Assembly: GCA_017559825.1 (NCBI GenBank)
Contig: JAFYQR010000026.1
Span: 1 to 37,886, forward strand
Reading direction: 5' to 3'
From: Thermoguttaceae bacterium
GTDB taxonomy: Bacteria; Planctomycetota; Planctomycetia; Pirellulales; Thermoguttaceae
DNA length: 37,886 nucleotides
A program made the position numbers and the translations under genes. The notes beneath the pieces are model-generated. The model saw only the letters and a program-made list of their open reading frames with translations. It was not told where the DNA came from and searched no databases. Positions 30,423 to 37,886 of this stretch are shown here, piece after piece. How positions within the stretch are numbered: the stretch's first letter is position 1; every line of letters starts with the position of its first letter.

Positions 30423-31877
30423 TTGGCGAGCGAACGAGCGACGATATTTCTTCGAACGGCGTTTTCGACGGCGCTTGGCGCGGCGGTTCTCGTTTGGAAC
30501 GCGAACGCGACGGCGCAAGTCGCTTATCCGTCTCCGCAATTCGACGACGGCTTCGTTCCCGGCGCGACGTCGTTCGGCGCACCGGTCGTCGGCGACGCTT
30601 TTCCGAACGCCGCGCCCGTTTTTAACGATTCGTTCGGCGTCCCCAACGCAACCGCGCTCCCCGGTGGCTCCGGTTTTCCCGTCTCTTCCGATTTTTCCGG
30701 CGCGATTCCGGCGAACGGCCAGCTTGGAGGGCAAATTATTGGCGAAATCCCGTTTTCCGGCGACATAAATTCGATTCCGTTGCTGGAACAAAAGCAGCCG
30801 AACGCGCCGCGTCCGCTTCCTCAGTTAAACGTTCCGCAAACCGACGCCGATTTCGAGAAACGCGTCGAAGCGTTGGCGCGTCGTTTCTCGAAGCCGCCTC
30901 TTTCCGTCGAAGGCTCGACGCCGGGGCGCCTTCTTCGTTACTCGCTGATCGGAGGCGCCGACGCGACGTTTCTTGCGCCGGATCGCGCCGCGCCTCCGGA
31001 AACCGGGCAAAACGCGCCGACTTTGCCGGATTCGACGCCGGATTTGAAACCGATTTACGCGCTCGGGGCGCTTTGTTGGAACGTTCCTTGCGCCGGACGG
31101 CGGATTCTGCGCGTCGTCGACGGACGGCCGAGCGCGGCGGTCGGATACGGTTTCCAATCGAAACGCGGCGAACTTCTCGCGGCGTTGGCGTTCGCAAAAA
31201 TCGACCGAAATTACGAAATTCAAATCGACGGCGAAAAATTCCGCGTTCAAGACCTCGTCGACGCGGAAAAGCTTGCTTGTTCGAAAAACGCGAACCTTTC
31301 GACGGTCGCCGTCGGGCTCGCGCATTACTCGCAAAATCCGGACGAAACTTGGACGAACGCTTTCGGCGAAACCTGGTCGCTTGCGAAGATTCTTGAAGCA
31401 GAAATCGAACGTTCCGTCGACTGGGGGTCGACCGAAGCGACCGACAAGCTCCTCGCGCTGACGTTCCTTCTCGCACGGTTGAAACGGGGTTCGCTCCGCG
31501 ATTCGGCGGAGTTGAAACGGATTGAAACGACGTTGATCGCGTTAAAAGGGCGAGGTTGGGCGCTTTTTGACGACAAACCGTTCGCCGAAACGCTCTTTTT
31601 CGACGAAAAAACCAAGCCCGCGACGCCGCATATGCGCCTTTACGTCAACGGCGCGCTTCTTCGTTGGCTGACGCTGACCGCGTCGGCGGAGGAACTGCGT
31701 TCGGAAAAAGCGCGTCGCGCGGTCTTCGAACTTTGCGGGCTCGTCGACCAACTCTTCAACTCGGTCGACAACCTCGACAAGTTGGCGCCGCTTGACGAAG
31801 AATCGCTCGCCGTCGCGATGCAAACGCTCCTTCTTTACCGCGCTCGCGTTAAAAACGCCGCGTCTTCTCCAAATTAA
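30423..31877 (+). CDS. Secreted planctomycete-type protein of unknown function
   Basis: A 484-residue exported protein. The start is TTG 30423, supported by GGAGG 6 bases upstream and by a signal peptide directly after it (TIFLRTAFSTALGAAVLVWN, cleavage near residue 32). Residues 33-130 are a disordered Phe/Pro/Gly/Asn-rich stretch. From about residue 200 a helical repeat region begins (GELLAALAFAKIDRNYEIQI, FRVQDLVDAEKLACS, ATDKLLALTFLLARLKRG). It resembles proteins in Planctomycetota often labelled as ARF-directed GTPase-activating protein-like, a misleading name for an alpha-helical toroid-like secreted domain. This is recognition by pattern only. Confidence 0.85.
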   Translation: MASERATIFLRTAFSTALGAAVLVWNANATAQVAYPSPQFDDGFVPGATSFGAPVVGDAFPNAAPVFNDSFGVPNATALPGGSGFPVSSDFSGAIPANGQLGGQIIGEIPFSGDINSIPLLEQKQPNAPRPLPQLNVPQTDADFEKRVEALARRFSKPPLSVEGSTPGRLLRYSLIGGADATFLAPDRAAPPETGQNAPTLPDSTPDLKPIYALGALCWNVPCAGRRILRVVDGRPSAAVGYGFQSKRGELLAALAFAKIDRNYEIQIDGEKFRVQDLVDAEKLACSKNANLSTVAVGLAHYSQNPDETWTNAFGETWSLAKILEAEIERSVDWGSTEATDKLLALTFLLARLKRGSLRDSAELKRIETTLIALKGRGWALFDDKPFAETLFFDEKTKPATPHMRLYVNGALLRWLTLTASAEELRSEKARRAVFELCGLVDQLFNSVDNLDKLAPLDEESLAVAMQTLLLYRARVKNAASSPN

Positions 31878-31894
31878 CGCCAATCGACGAGAAC

Positions 31895-31956
31895 AAACGC
31901 GCTTTACCGGCTTAAACTCGACGCAAATCTCGCTGTTTGCCGTCAAAGCGCGTTTT
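31895..31956. terminator. Long inverted repeat between convergent genes
   Basis: AAACGCGCTTT (31895-31905) and AAAGCGCGTTT (31945-31955) are perfect 11-bp arms. The loop folds further (CGGC..AAAC with GTTT-GCCG). It lies between converging genes ending at 31877 and 31986, so a shared terminator is likely, although the T runs are short. Confidence 0.6.
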
Positions 31957-31985
31957 CGTCAATTTCTTTATTTTGCGCGACCGAT

Positions 31986-33938
31986 TCAATCGTCGTAATC
32001 GAGACTTCGCTCGTCTTCGTCGAGAATCCAAGCGAGCCGTCCGAGAACGAGCCCGTAAAGCGCCGCCCAAACGACAAGCGCGAACGGCGCCGCCCGCCAA
32101 AACGCCGTCGTTTGGAAATATCGGATTCCGAGCGCGAGCGGAGCGAAAACGAGCGCCGCCGAAACCGCCCAAAATTGCGCCCAAACAACGATTCGTCGAA
32201 GAAAACTCGCCAACACCGCCCCGCAAATCGGCGCGAACGGCCAGCCGGTGTAAAGCGTCGAAAGGTAAAAAATCGGGAAGCAAACGGCGAACGAACCGGC
32301 GAGCGTCGCGGCGATTCGCAAGTCGACGAGTTGAACGCCGTCGACAATTTCGGCGGCCCCGTCCCCGTTTTCGAACCAACCGAGCGCCCCGGCGACCGCG
32401 ACGCCCGGCGAAAAAGACGCTCCGACAAGCGCGGCGAACCAAAGCGCGTAAAGTAGCCCGTCGAGCCGGTCGTCGTCGCGCCAAGAAATAACGCGGCGCG
32501 CTCCGGACGCCCCGGCGCCAAAAATCGCTTCAAAAAAACTCGCCGTCCAATACGTCCAAAAGAGCGCCGTCGGGAACGCGAAAATCGTCAAAACGAGAAA
32601 CTCGAACTTCTCAAACGGGCCGCCGCCTCCTTGCGCCGCTATCGTCGGCGCCAACGAGTAAAGAACGTAAACCGTTAGCGTCAAACCGATTAAAACGACC
32701 GTTCCCGCCCGCGCCCAAAGCTCGTTCGTCGCGAGCGCTTGAAACGTTCGGTTGAAGAGCGGAAACCGGCGCGGCGGCGCGGGACGCGTCCAAATCGCCT
32801 CGCCGTTCCGATAACGGAGAACGAGCGGCGGCAAAAACGCGGTCGGATCTTCTATTTCCGGCGGCGTCGCCAAGCGGCGAAGAACGCTTTTCGCAAACCG
32901 AAACGGCGCCGTCAAAACCGACAAAAAGAACAATATCCCGTCAAGCTCGCGATTCCCGCCTAAAGTTCCGACGCTTCGCGTTTCCCCCTTTTCGCCAGTT
33001 TTATCGTTTGCCGTCTTTTTCAACGCTTCTTCGACCGCCGCGGAGCCAAATTCAGCTTTCAATTCTTCCAACAATCGACGCCGTTTTCGCTTGTCCCCGT
33101 TCTTCGTCTTCGCGCCGTCGACTCGACTTTTCCGTTTATCCGGATATTGCGCCGAAGCGTCGGGCTTTTTCGGCGGCGTCGGCGCGACCGTTTTCGCCGA
33201 ATTCGGAACAAAAACCGTTTTTCCGTCGAAACGTTGATAAACGCGGTCGGGCGCCTCCGGAATTTCGCCGAGATCGTAAACGCCCCGATCGCGCGGTTGG
33301 AAACGGACGTCGGTCGTCGCGAGCTGTTCTTTAAACGCCGCCGTTACAAGCGTTTCCGTTCCGCAATCCGGACAGCGAACCGTCTTGCCGAGAAGTTCGG
33401 CGGGCGCTTGCGTCAACGTTTCGCAAACGCGACAGCGCACCGGATAATAAACGGGCTCCGGAGCGGCGGTCGACTCGCTCGCGTCGCCGCCCCCGCTTTG
33501 AACGCTTTCGGCGCTTTTCCCGCTTTCAACGCCGACTTTGCCGGTCGCGGCGACTTTTCCTTTAACGCCGTAAATATCGGCCCCGGCGACGTCGATTCCG
33601 ACGCGGTTCGGGTTGCGCGCCGGAGAAAGGAGTTTGTCTTGCCGGCGTTTTTGCGGACTATTAAAGCGCTCGTAATCGGTTTCCGTTTCAAAATCGAGAT
33701 AATTCGGGACGACGATTTCTTCGTCGCAGTCCGGACAAACGACGACTTTGCCGACGTCCGCTTTCGTCGCGGAGAGTCGCGTTCGGCAACGCGGGCACCC
33801 GAACGAACGGTATCGAACCGGCGACGCGGGCTCCGAAGTCGGCGTCGCGGAGTAAATTTCGTCGTCGCCGGAATCGGCGTTTTCGACGGGCGGCAAACGG
33901 CGGCGGTTCGCGTTCGGGTCGGAAGCGGAAGTCGGCAC
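31986..33938 (-). CDS. Membrane protein with two N-terminal zinc ribbons
   Basis: A 650-residue protein starting at GTG 33938 with AAGGAG 7 bases upstream on its strand. Two CxxC...CxxC zinc ribbons are visible: GCPRCRTRL ... VVVCPDCDEE (about residues 47-73) and RCRVCETLT ... VRCPDCGTE. A long charged linker follows (KRKSRVDGAKTKNGDKRKRRR). The C-terminal half has about six hydrophobic segments, such as GTVVLIGLTLTVYVLYSLAP and AATLAGSFAVCFPIFYL. Zinc-ribbon plus membrane architectures like this are common in Planctomycetota and of unknown function. The ribbons should be cytosolic. Confidence 0.85.
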   Translation of the reverse strand: MPTSASDPNANRRRLPPVENADSGDDEIYSATPTSEPASPVRYRSFGCPRCRTRLSATKADVGKVVVCPDCDEEIVVPNYLDFETETDYERFNSPQKRRQDKLLSPARNPNRVGIDVAGADIYGVKGKVAATGKVGVESGKSAESVQSGGGDASESTAAPEPVYYPVRCRVCETLTQAPAELLGKTVRCPDCGTETLVTAAFKEQLATTDVRFQPRDRGVYDLGEIPEAPDRVYQRFDGKTVFVPNSAKTVAPTPPKKPDASAQYPDKRKSRVDGAKTKNGDKRKRRRLLEELKAEFGSAAVEEALKKTANDKTGEKGETRSVGTLGGNRELDGILFFLSVLTAPFRFAKSVLRRLATPPEIEDPTAFLPPLVLRYRNGEAIWTRPAPPRRFPLFNRTFQALATNELWARAGTVVLIGLTLTVYVLYSLAPTIAAQGGGGPFEKFEFLVLTIFAFPTALFWTYWTASFFEAIFGAGASGARRVISWRDDDRLDGLLYALWFAALVGASFSPGVAVAGALGWFENGDGAAEIVDGVQLVDLRIAATLAGSFAVCFPIFYLSTLYTGWPFAPICGAVLASFLRRIVVWAQFWAVSAALVFAPLALGIRYFQTTAFWRAAPFALVVWAALYGLVLGRLAWILDEDERSLDYDD

Positions 33939-34069
33939 GGCGATTCTCCTTATTACTAAACGACGATTAAAATCGGCTCAATTTACCCTTTTTAACAAAA
34001 ATGAAACGGCGAAATTTTTACTCGTCCGCTTTCTTTCGTCCTTATTTTTTCGCTTAATTCCCCAGTTTC

Positions 34070-35071
34070 TCAAAGTCCGGAGGGAACGACGTCTCCGGCG
34101 GCGCAAGTGAAAAGGGCGGCGAACGTCTCCGCGTCGATCGAGTCGGAATGAAAACGGGCCGAACCGTCCGCGTAAAGGAAGTTCGCGCCGCCCGGGTGAA
34201 GCGAGAAAATTTCATTGTTGTTCGCGTTGTTGAAAAAGCGACCGTCTTCGGCGACGACGGAGGCGTCCATCACAAAGCCGGAACCGGGGTCGGCCCAATC
34301 GGAGTTAAGAAGCGGCTCCTTCGGCGTCGCGTTCGGGTCGCCGCGACGTCCGCCGCGCAAGAATTTATACGGACGACCGGACGCTTCAAAAAAGAGGAAC
34401 GACGAACTCAGCCCGTCGCTAACGGCGCTCGAATAAACGGGCGCGCGCCTTGAAAATTCGGAAGAATTGGAAAAGTCGGGCAATAAAACGCTCGTCCATT
34501 CGGAACGCTCGCGGAGCCCAAGTTTCATCCGAACGCCGCGCCGAATCAGATAACAACTCGCGTAATCGGTCGGATAATACTTTTTCGTTCCGAAATCCCG
34601 GTCGCCCGGCGCGGTCGGACAAAGAAAAACGGGAATCCGCTTCTCCGTCGCCTCGCGGTTGACCGCCGCCGACCAAGTCGCCGTCCAATCGACCGCCGAA
34701 TACGCCGCGCTTTCCTCGACGAACGGGAGAAGAATCGTCAGAACGTTATGTCGATCGCGACGCTTGCCGTTTGGCGCGACGTACGTCGTCTTCGTCGGCG
34801 GGAAAACGCCGTTGACGTCCAAATACGAATGAATCGCCAAGCCGATTTGGCGCATACGCGAAACGCAAGTCGTTCGGCGAACAGTCTCTCGCGCCGCTTG
34901 AACCGCCGGCAAAAGCAAGCCGAGCAAAATAGCGACGATCGCGATCACGACGAGAAGCTCGACCAACGTAAAACCGTCGCCGGAAACGCGCGACCCGCTC
35001 AAGAAAACGTCGAGCGAGCGAAAACGACCGCTTTTGCGCCAACGGAAATCGCGCCGCGTTTCGATTTTCAT
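34070..35071 (-). CDS. DUF1559 prepilin-like protein (H-X9-DG type)
   Basis: A 333-residue type II/IV secretion-like pseudopilin. The prepilin cleavage and hydrophobic motif [19 protein letters not shown] starts at residue 33, and LLPAVQAAR continues the helix. The leader before the cleavage site is long and basic (33 residues). The C-terminal [12 protein letters not shown] (about 292-303) is the H-X9-DG motif that names the family. Dozens of paralogs per genome are typical of Planctomycetota. The ATG at 35071 follows AGGGGAG. No secretion genes are adjacent. Confidence 0.95.
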   Translation of the reverse strand: MKIETRRDFRWRKSGRFRSLDVFLSGSRVSGDGFTLVELLVVIAIVAILLGLLLPAVQAARETVRRTTCVSRMRQIGLAIHSYLDVNGVFPPTKTTYVAPNGKRRDRHNVLTILLPFVEESAAYSAVDWTATWSAAVNREATEKRIPVFLCPTAPGDRDFGTKKYYPTDYASCYLIRRGVRMKLGLRERSEWTSVLLPDFSNSSEFSRRAPVYSSAVSDGLSSSFLFFEASGRPYKFLRGGRRGDPNATPKEPLLNSDWADPGSGFVMDASVVAEDGRFFNNANNNEIFSLHPGGANFLYADGSARFHSDSIDAETFAALFTCAAGDVVPSGL

Positions 35072-35179
35072 CGTTTTCGCTCCCCTTCTCGCTTTTTAAG
35101 TTTCGACAAGACAAACAAACGCCCGACGCGGCGAAAAGCGGATTTCGGCGCGTTGGCGCTTAGCGTCGATTCCGCCCTT

Positions 35180-35202
35180 CGCGACGTTCAAACGACGTCG
35201 CG
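35180..35202. repeat. Perfect hairpin downstream of purM
   Basis: CGCGACGT (35180-35187) and ACGTCGCG (35195-35202) form an 8-bp stem with a 7-base loop, between the purM stop and the DUF1559 start. No T run follows on the minus strand, so terminator function is uncertain. Confidence 0.45.
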
Positions 35203-35236
35203 GCGAGAGCGGAAAGCGGAATAGGAAAAGACGGCG

Positions 35237-36283
35237 TTACTTTTTAACGATTTGGCCGACTTTCCAGTTTTGCAGATTCATTTCGGCGAGCGTCGCTTGA
35301 ACGTCGTCGGCGATTTCCGGCTTAACGACCAAGACGAGACCAAGCCCCATGTTGAAGACGCGTTCCATTTCGGCGTCGTCGATCGAGCCGAGCTTTTGCA
35401 ACCAACCGAAAACCGGCGGAACGTCCCAAGAATTCGGGGTAATTTCCGGCGCGACGCCTTCCGGCAAGACGCGGGAGAGGTTTTCGACCAAGCCGCCGCC
35501 GGTGATGTGCGCGACGCCGCGGATACCGTCGTTCGCGCCGAATTTTTCGAAGAGCGCGAGGGCCGGTTTGACGTAAAGGCGCGTCGGCGTCAAAAGCGCG
35601 TCGGCGACCGTTTGGTTCAATTCCGGAACAAATTCGTCCGGTTGGAGGCCGGCAATGTCGAAAACGACGCGGCGAATCAGCGAATAACCGTTCGAGTGGC
35701 AGCCGCTCGACGCGACGCCGATCAGAACGTCGCCTTCTTGAATCGCCTTCCCGTCGATGATTTTCGAACGTTCCGCGACGCCGACGCAAAAACCGGCCAA
35801 GTCGTATTCGCCGGGATTGTACATCCCGGAGAGGATCGCCGTTTCGCCGCCGATCAACGCGCAACCGACTTCTTCGCAAGCCTTGGCGATACCGGAAACC
35901 AGTTCTTCGAGTTGGTCGGGGTCGTCTTTCGGCGTCGCGACGTAATCGAGGAAGAAGAGCGGTTCCGCGCCGCAGCAGATCGCGTCGTTGACGCTCATCG
36001 CGACCAAGTCGATCCCGACGGTCGAATGACGGTTCGTTTGGCAGGCGATTTTGATTTTCGTCCCGACGCCGTCGGTGCAGCTGACGAGCACCGGGTCTTC
36101 GTACTTGCGCTCGGGGCCGCCGTCTTTGAGGAGGCCGTTCAAGCGGAAAAGACCGGCGAACCCGCCGTCGAGACGCATCACGCGCGGCGAAAAGGTCTTC
36201 GCAACCAATTTGGGCAAACGGGACATCGATTCGGCGTAAATATCCAAGTCGACGCCGGAACTTTTGTAAGTCGCTTTTTCCAT
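35237..36283 (-). CDS. purM: Phosphoribosylformylglycinamidine cyclo-ligase (AIR synthetase)
   Basis: Fifth step of purine synthesis: closes the imidazole ring of FGAM with ATP to give AIR. The start is ATG 36283 (MEKATYKSSGVDLDIYAES); the much longer open frame upstream is non-coding-like and contains the promoter. The 348 residues carry the ATP-binding region CTDGVGTKIKIA, followed by GIDLVAMSVNDAICCGAEPLF. LIGGETAILSGMY and HITGGGLVENLSRVLPEG, both family hallmarks, come next. No other pur gene is adjacent. The leader of about 220 nt holds three stem-loops. Confidence 0.96.
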   Translation of the reverse strand: MEKATYKSSGVDLDIYAESMSRLPKLVAKTFSPRVMRLDGGFAGLFRLNGLLKDGGPERKYEDPVLVSCTDGVGTKIKIACQTNRHSTVGIDLVAMSVNDAICCGAEPLFFLDYVATPKDDPDQLEELVSGIAKACEEVGCALIGGETAILSGMYNPGEYDLAGFCVGVAERSKIIDGKAIQEGDVLIGVASSGCHSNGYSLIRRVVFDIAGLQPDEFVPELNQTVADALLTPTRLYVKPALALFEKFGANDGIRGVAHITGGGLVENLSRVLPEGVAPEITPNSWDVPPVFGWLQKLGSIDDAEMERVFNMGLGLVLVVKPEIADDVQATLAEMNLQNWKVGQIVKK

Positions 36284-36350
36284 TATTCGGGACTCTCGTA
36301 AAAACGGAACGCTGGGGGGAAACGGGCCAAAACGAGCGGCGAAACGGCGC

Positions 36351-36442
36351 CGACGACCGATTTTAACGGTCGTCGCGATTTCAACGGCGGCTAATAGCCT
36401 CGCCCGCGACAACTTTAACGGTCGCGTCGGCTTTAACGACGC
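36351..36442 (-). promoter_or_regulatory. Three consecutive stem-loops in the purM leader
   Basis: Plus-strand coordinates: CGACGACCG/CGGTCGTCG (36351-36359, 36367-36375), CGCGAC/GTCGCG (36405-36410, 36421-36426) and GCGTCG/CGACGC (36424-36429, 36437-36442). Each loop contains TTTAA. Stems 2 and 3 share three bases (36424-36426) and so compete in part. They lie within the predicted purM 5' leader. Confidence 0.5.
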
Positions 36443-36506
36443 TCGTAAAAACGGAAAGACTCGGTCGGCGCGGTTTAACGTCGACAATTCAAACTCTTCC
36501 GTTTTC

Positions 36507-36534
36507 ATTATAATTCTTCGGCGAAATAACGCAA
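36507..36534 (-). promoter_or_regulatory. Promoter of purM
   Basis: On the minus strand: TTGCGT (36534-36529), a 16-bp spacer and TATAAT (36512-36507). Confidence 0.65.
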
Positions 36535-36617
36535 GGACGGGCGGCGCGAGAAAACGTCGACTTTTTCCGCTTCGGCGTTCCTCTGCAAGAAAATCGCGTC
36601 GGTTCGTTAAGGGGGGG

Positions 36618-36646
36618 AAGACAAAATTACAAATTCGGGTTATAAT
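36618..36646 (+). promoter_or_regulatory. Promoter of rsmG
   Basis: TATAAT (36641-36646) is a perfect -10 box. AAGACA (36618-36623) lies 17 bp upstream as a weak -35 box. The leader to the ATG at 36821 is about 170 nt. Confidence 0.5.
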
Positions 36647-36820
36647 GGTAAAGAAAGCGTCGCGGACGGTCGAAACGCTCGCTCGATTCGCCGCCCGAAG
36701 CGCAGTCGCGCAAGACGAACAGCCGAAAAACGTCGAAAACGCTCCCGTCGTTTCCTCTTTATCAATTAATGACGACACAAAAAGCGTCGACGCCCTCGAA
36801 CAAGGAAAAAACGAATCGAA

Positions 36821-37886
36821 ATGTTGGAATCTAACGACCGCGCCCCCGTCGAACAGCCCGTCGAAACGACCGCTCCCGTCCAAGACTCGCAAACCGCGGA
36901 AACGCCCGCCGTCGACGCCGTTCAAGTCGACGAAACCGTCAAAACCGAACTCGCCGACGCGCCGGCAAACGTTGAAAACAGCCCAAATAGCGAAGCCGCT
37001 GAAAATAGCGAAAACGCCGAGCCGGTCGCCCCGCCCTCCGCGACGCTCGAAGAAGCGCTCGAAAAATTCGGAATCGAGCTTCCGGCGAAAAAAGTTCGTC
37101 TTCTCAAAGAATATTGCGAAACTCTTTGGATTTGGAACGAGCGCGTCAACCTCACCCGGCACGACGATTACGACAAGTTCGTTTCCCGCGACCTCGTCGA
37201 CTCGATTCGCTTAGCCGCTTGTCTTCAAAAGGGCGAACACGTCCTCGACGTCGGCTCCGGCGGCGGCGTTCCGGGTCTCGTCGTCGCGATTTTGCGTCCG
37301 GACGTCGTCGTCGAACTTTGCGACTCGACCGGCAAGAAAGCGGAGGCGCTCGGCGCGATCGTCGACGCGCTCGGCCTCGAAACGAACGTTTGGTACGCGA
37401 AGGCGGAAGATTTGCTGAAAGTTCACCGCTTCCACACCCTCACGATCCGCGCGGTCGGCAAAATCGCGAAACTTTTGCCGACGTTCGCCCCGCTTTGGCA
37501 CGCGTTCGACCGCATCCTCATGATTAAAGGCCCGAACTGGCCGGCGGAACGGGGCGAAGCGCGCCACTACAACCTTCTGAACAACGTCGCGTTGCGCAAA
37601 ATCGACGAATACGAGAACCCCGGCGCCGAACACAACAGCGTTATTTTGCAATTCTGTCGCAAGAGCCGCTTCGAAGAAATGGAGCGCCGCGCGCAAGCGC
37701 TGGCCGAAGGGAAGCCGATCGAGCTCGAAGTCGAGCCGGTCGAAGTCGACAACAAACAACGGCGCGAGTTCTCCGACGAACGTTCCGGACGCGGCGGACG
37801 CGGTTTCGGCGGCGGACGCGGCGGAAAAAGCGGTCGCGACGACCGAAATCGCCGCCCGGCTCGCAAATTCGTCGACGCGCAAGACC
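36821..37886 (+). CDS. rsmG: 16S rRNA (guanine-N7) methyltransferase RsmG, extended, 3' end outside window
   Basis: Methylates a guanine of 16S rRNA (G527 in E. coli) using SAM. The frame opens at ATG 36821, with AAGGA 14 bases upstream, and runs off the window after about 355 codons. Residues 1-70 are an acidic low-complexity region (ETTAPVQDSQTAETPAVDAV, ENSPNSEAAENSENAEPV). The RsmG core follows: LEEALEKFGIELPAKKVRLL, LWIWNERVNLTRHDDYDKFV and the SAM loop VLDVGSGGGVPGLV (about 140-153). The core ends with HNSVILQFCRK. After it a charged helix and an RG/RGG-rich tail appear (SGRGGRGFGGGRGGKSGRDD), unusual for RsmG, whose family is about 210-240 residues. Confidence 0.92.
   Translation, partial: MLESNDRAPVEQPVETTAPVQDSQTAETPAVDAVQVDETVKTELADAPANVENSPNSEAAENSENAEPVAPPSATLEEALEKFGIELPAKKVRLLKEYCETLWIWNERVNLTRHDDYDKFVSRDLVDSIRLAACLQKGEHVLDVGSGGGVPGLVVAILRPDVVVELCDSTGKKAEALGAIVDALGLETNVWYAKAEDLLKVHRFHTLTIRAVGKIAKLLPTFAPLWHAFDRILMIKGPNWPAERGEARHYNLLNNVALRKIDEYENPGAEHNSVILQFCRKSRFEEMERRAQALAEGKPIELEVEPVEVDNKQRREFSDERSGRGGRGFGGGRGGKSGRDDRNRRPARKFVDAQD

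Larger units (their letters stand above)
36284..36820. other. Divergent region between purM and rsmG
   Basis: It contains the minus-strand purM promoter (36507-36534) with a structured leader (36351-36442) and the plus-strand rsmG promoter (36618-36646). The frame from 36645 begins inside TATAATG and is not supported. Confidence 0.6.

Noticed and set aside
36284..37162. Long N-terminal extension of purM on the minus strand
   Set aside because: It covers the purM promoter and the rsmG start region and has no protein-like pattern; PurM length fits the ATG at 36283.
36645..37214. Plus-strand open frame overlapping rsmG
   Set aside because: Its ATG is part of the TATAAT box, and its sequence is a frame shadow of the rsmG acidic extension.

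Overview
The window (37,886 bp) looks like chromosomal DNA of a member of the Planctomycetota, probably an anaerobic or host-associated one. This is inference from gene content: a DUF1559-type prepilin-like protein with an H-X9-DG motif, a Tat-exported Gfo/Idh/MocA oxidoreductase, large secreted and zinc-ribbon membrane proteins of planctomycete style, a type III glutamine synthetase, and an oxygen-sensitive class III ribonucleotide reductase with its activase (nrdD-nrdG). No IS element, phage gene, integrase, rRNA or CRISPR array was seen. Coding DNA is rich in GCG/TCG/CGA/GTC codons, most stops are TAA, and genes are mostly single units with their own promoters.

Layout. 1-3.1 kb: the tail of a gene whose end resembles arabinofuranosidases, a small acidic protein, and a COG1237 metallo-beta-lactamase-fold protein on the minus strand. 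3.1-3.4 kb: two identical minus-strand tRNA-Val(GAC) genes with a promoter and a strong terminator. 3.7-8.4 kb: a POT-family peptide transporter with a large extra domain, then glutamine synthetase III. 8.5-15.3 kb: a YtrA-type GntR regulator, an ABC ATPase and four tandem paralogous membrane proteins. 15.6-19.8 kb: a DUF4340 protein, a diacylglycerol-kinase-family lipid kinase and a Ser/Thr protein kinase. 20.1-23.1 kb: an oxidoreductase and glgC. 23.3-25.9 kb (minus): a large secreted glycosidase-like protein. 26.5-30.1 kb: dcd, nrdD, nrdG, all for dNTP supply. 30.4-31.9 kb: a secreted planctomycete-type protein. 32.0-36.3 kb (minus): a zinc-ribbon membrane protein, a DUF1559 protein and purM. 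36.8 kb to the end: rsmG with unusual N- and C-terminal extensions, cut by the window edge.

The most system-like locus is 8.5-15.3 kb. The regulator, ATPase and first permease genes each have a related roughly 24-bp site just upstream, two of them clear palindromes. The four membrane proteins share motifs, and three of their gene junctions share an 82-bp near-identical sequence, so the array grew by tandem duplication. This looks like a regulator-controlled ABC-2 exporter with an expanded set of membrane subunits; its substrate cannot be read from the sequence. Other points of interest are the C33 anticodon loop of the duplicated tRNA-Val, low-complexity N/E/A/Q/S inserts in many unrelated proteins, a chain of stem-loops in the purM leader, and a small family of hairpins with an RTTTTAA loop in intergenic DNA.
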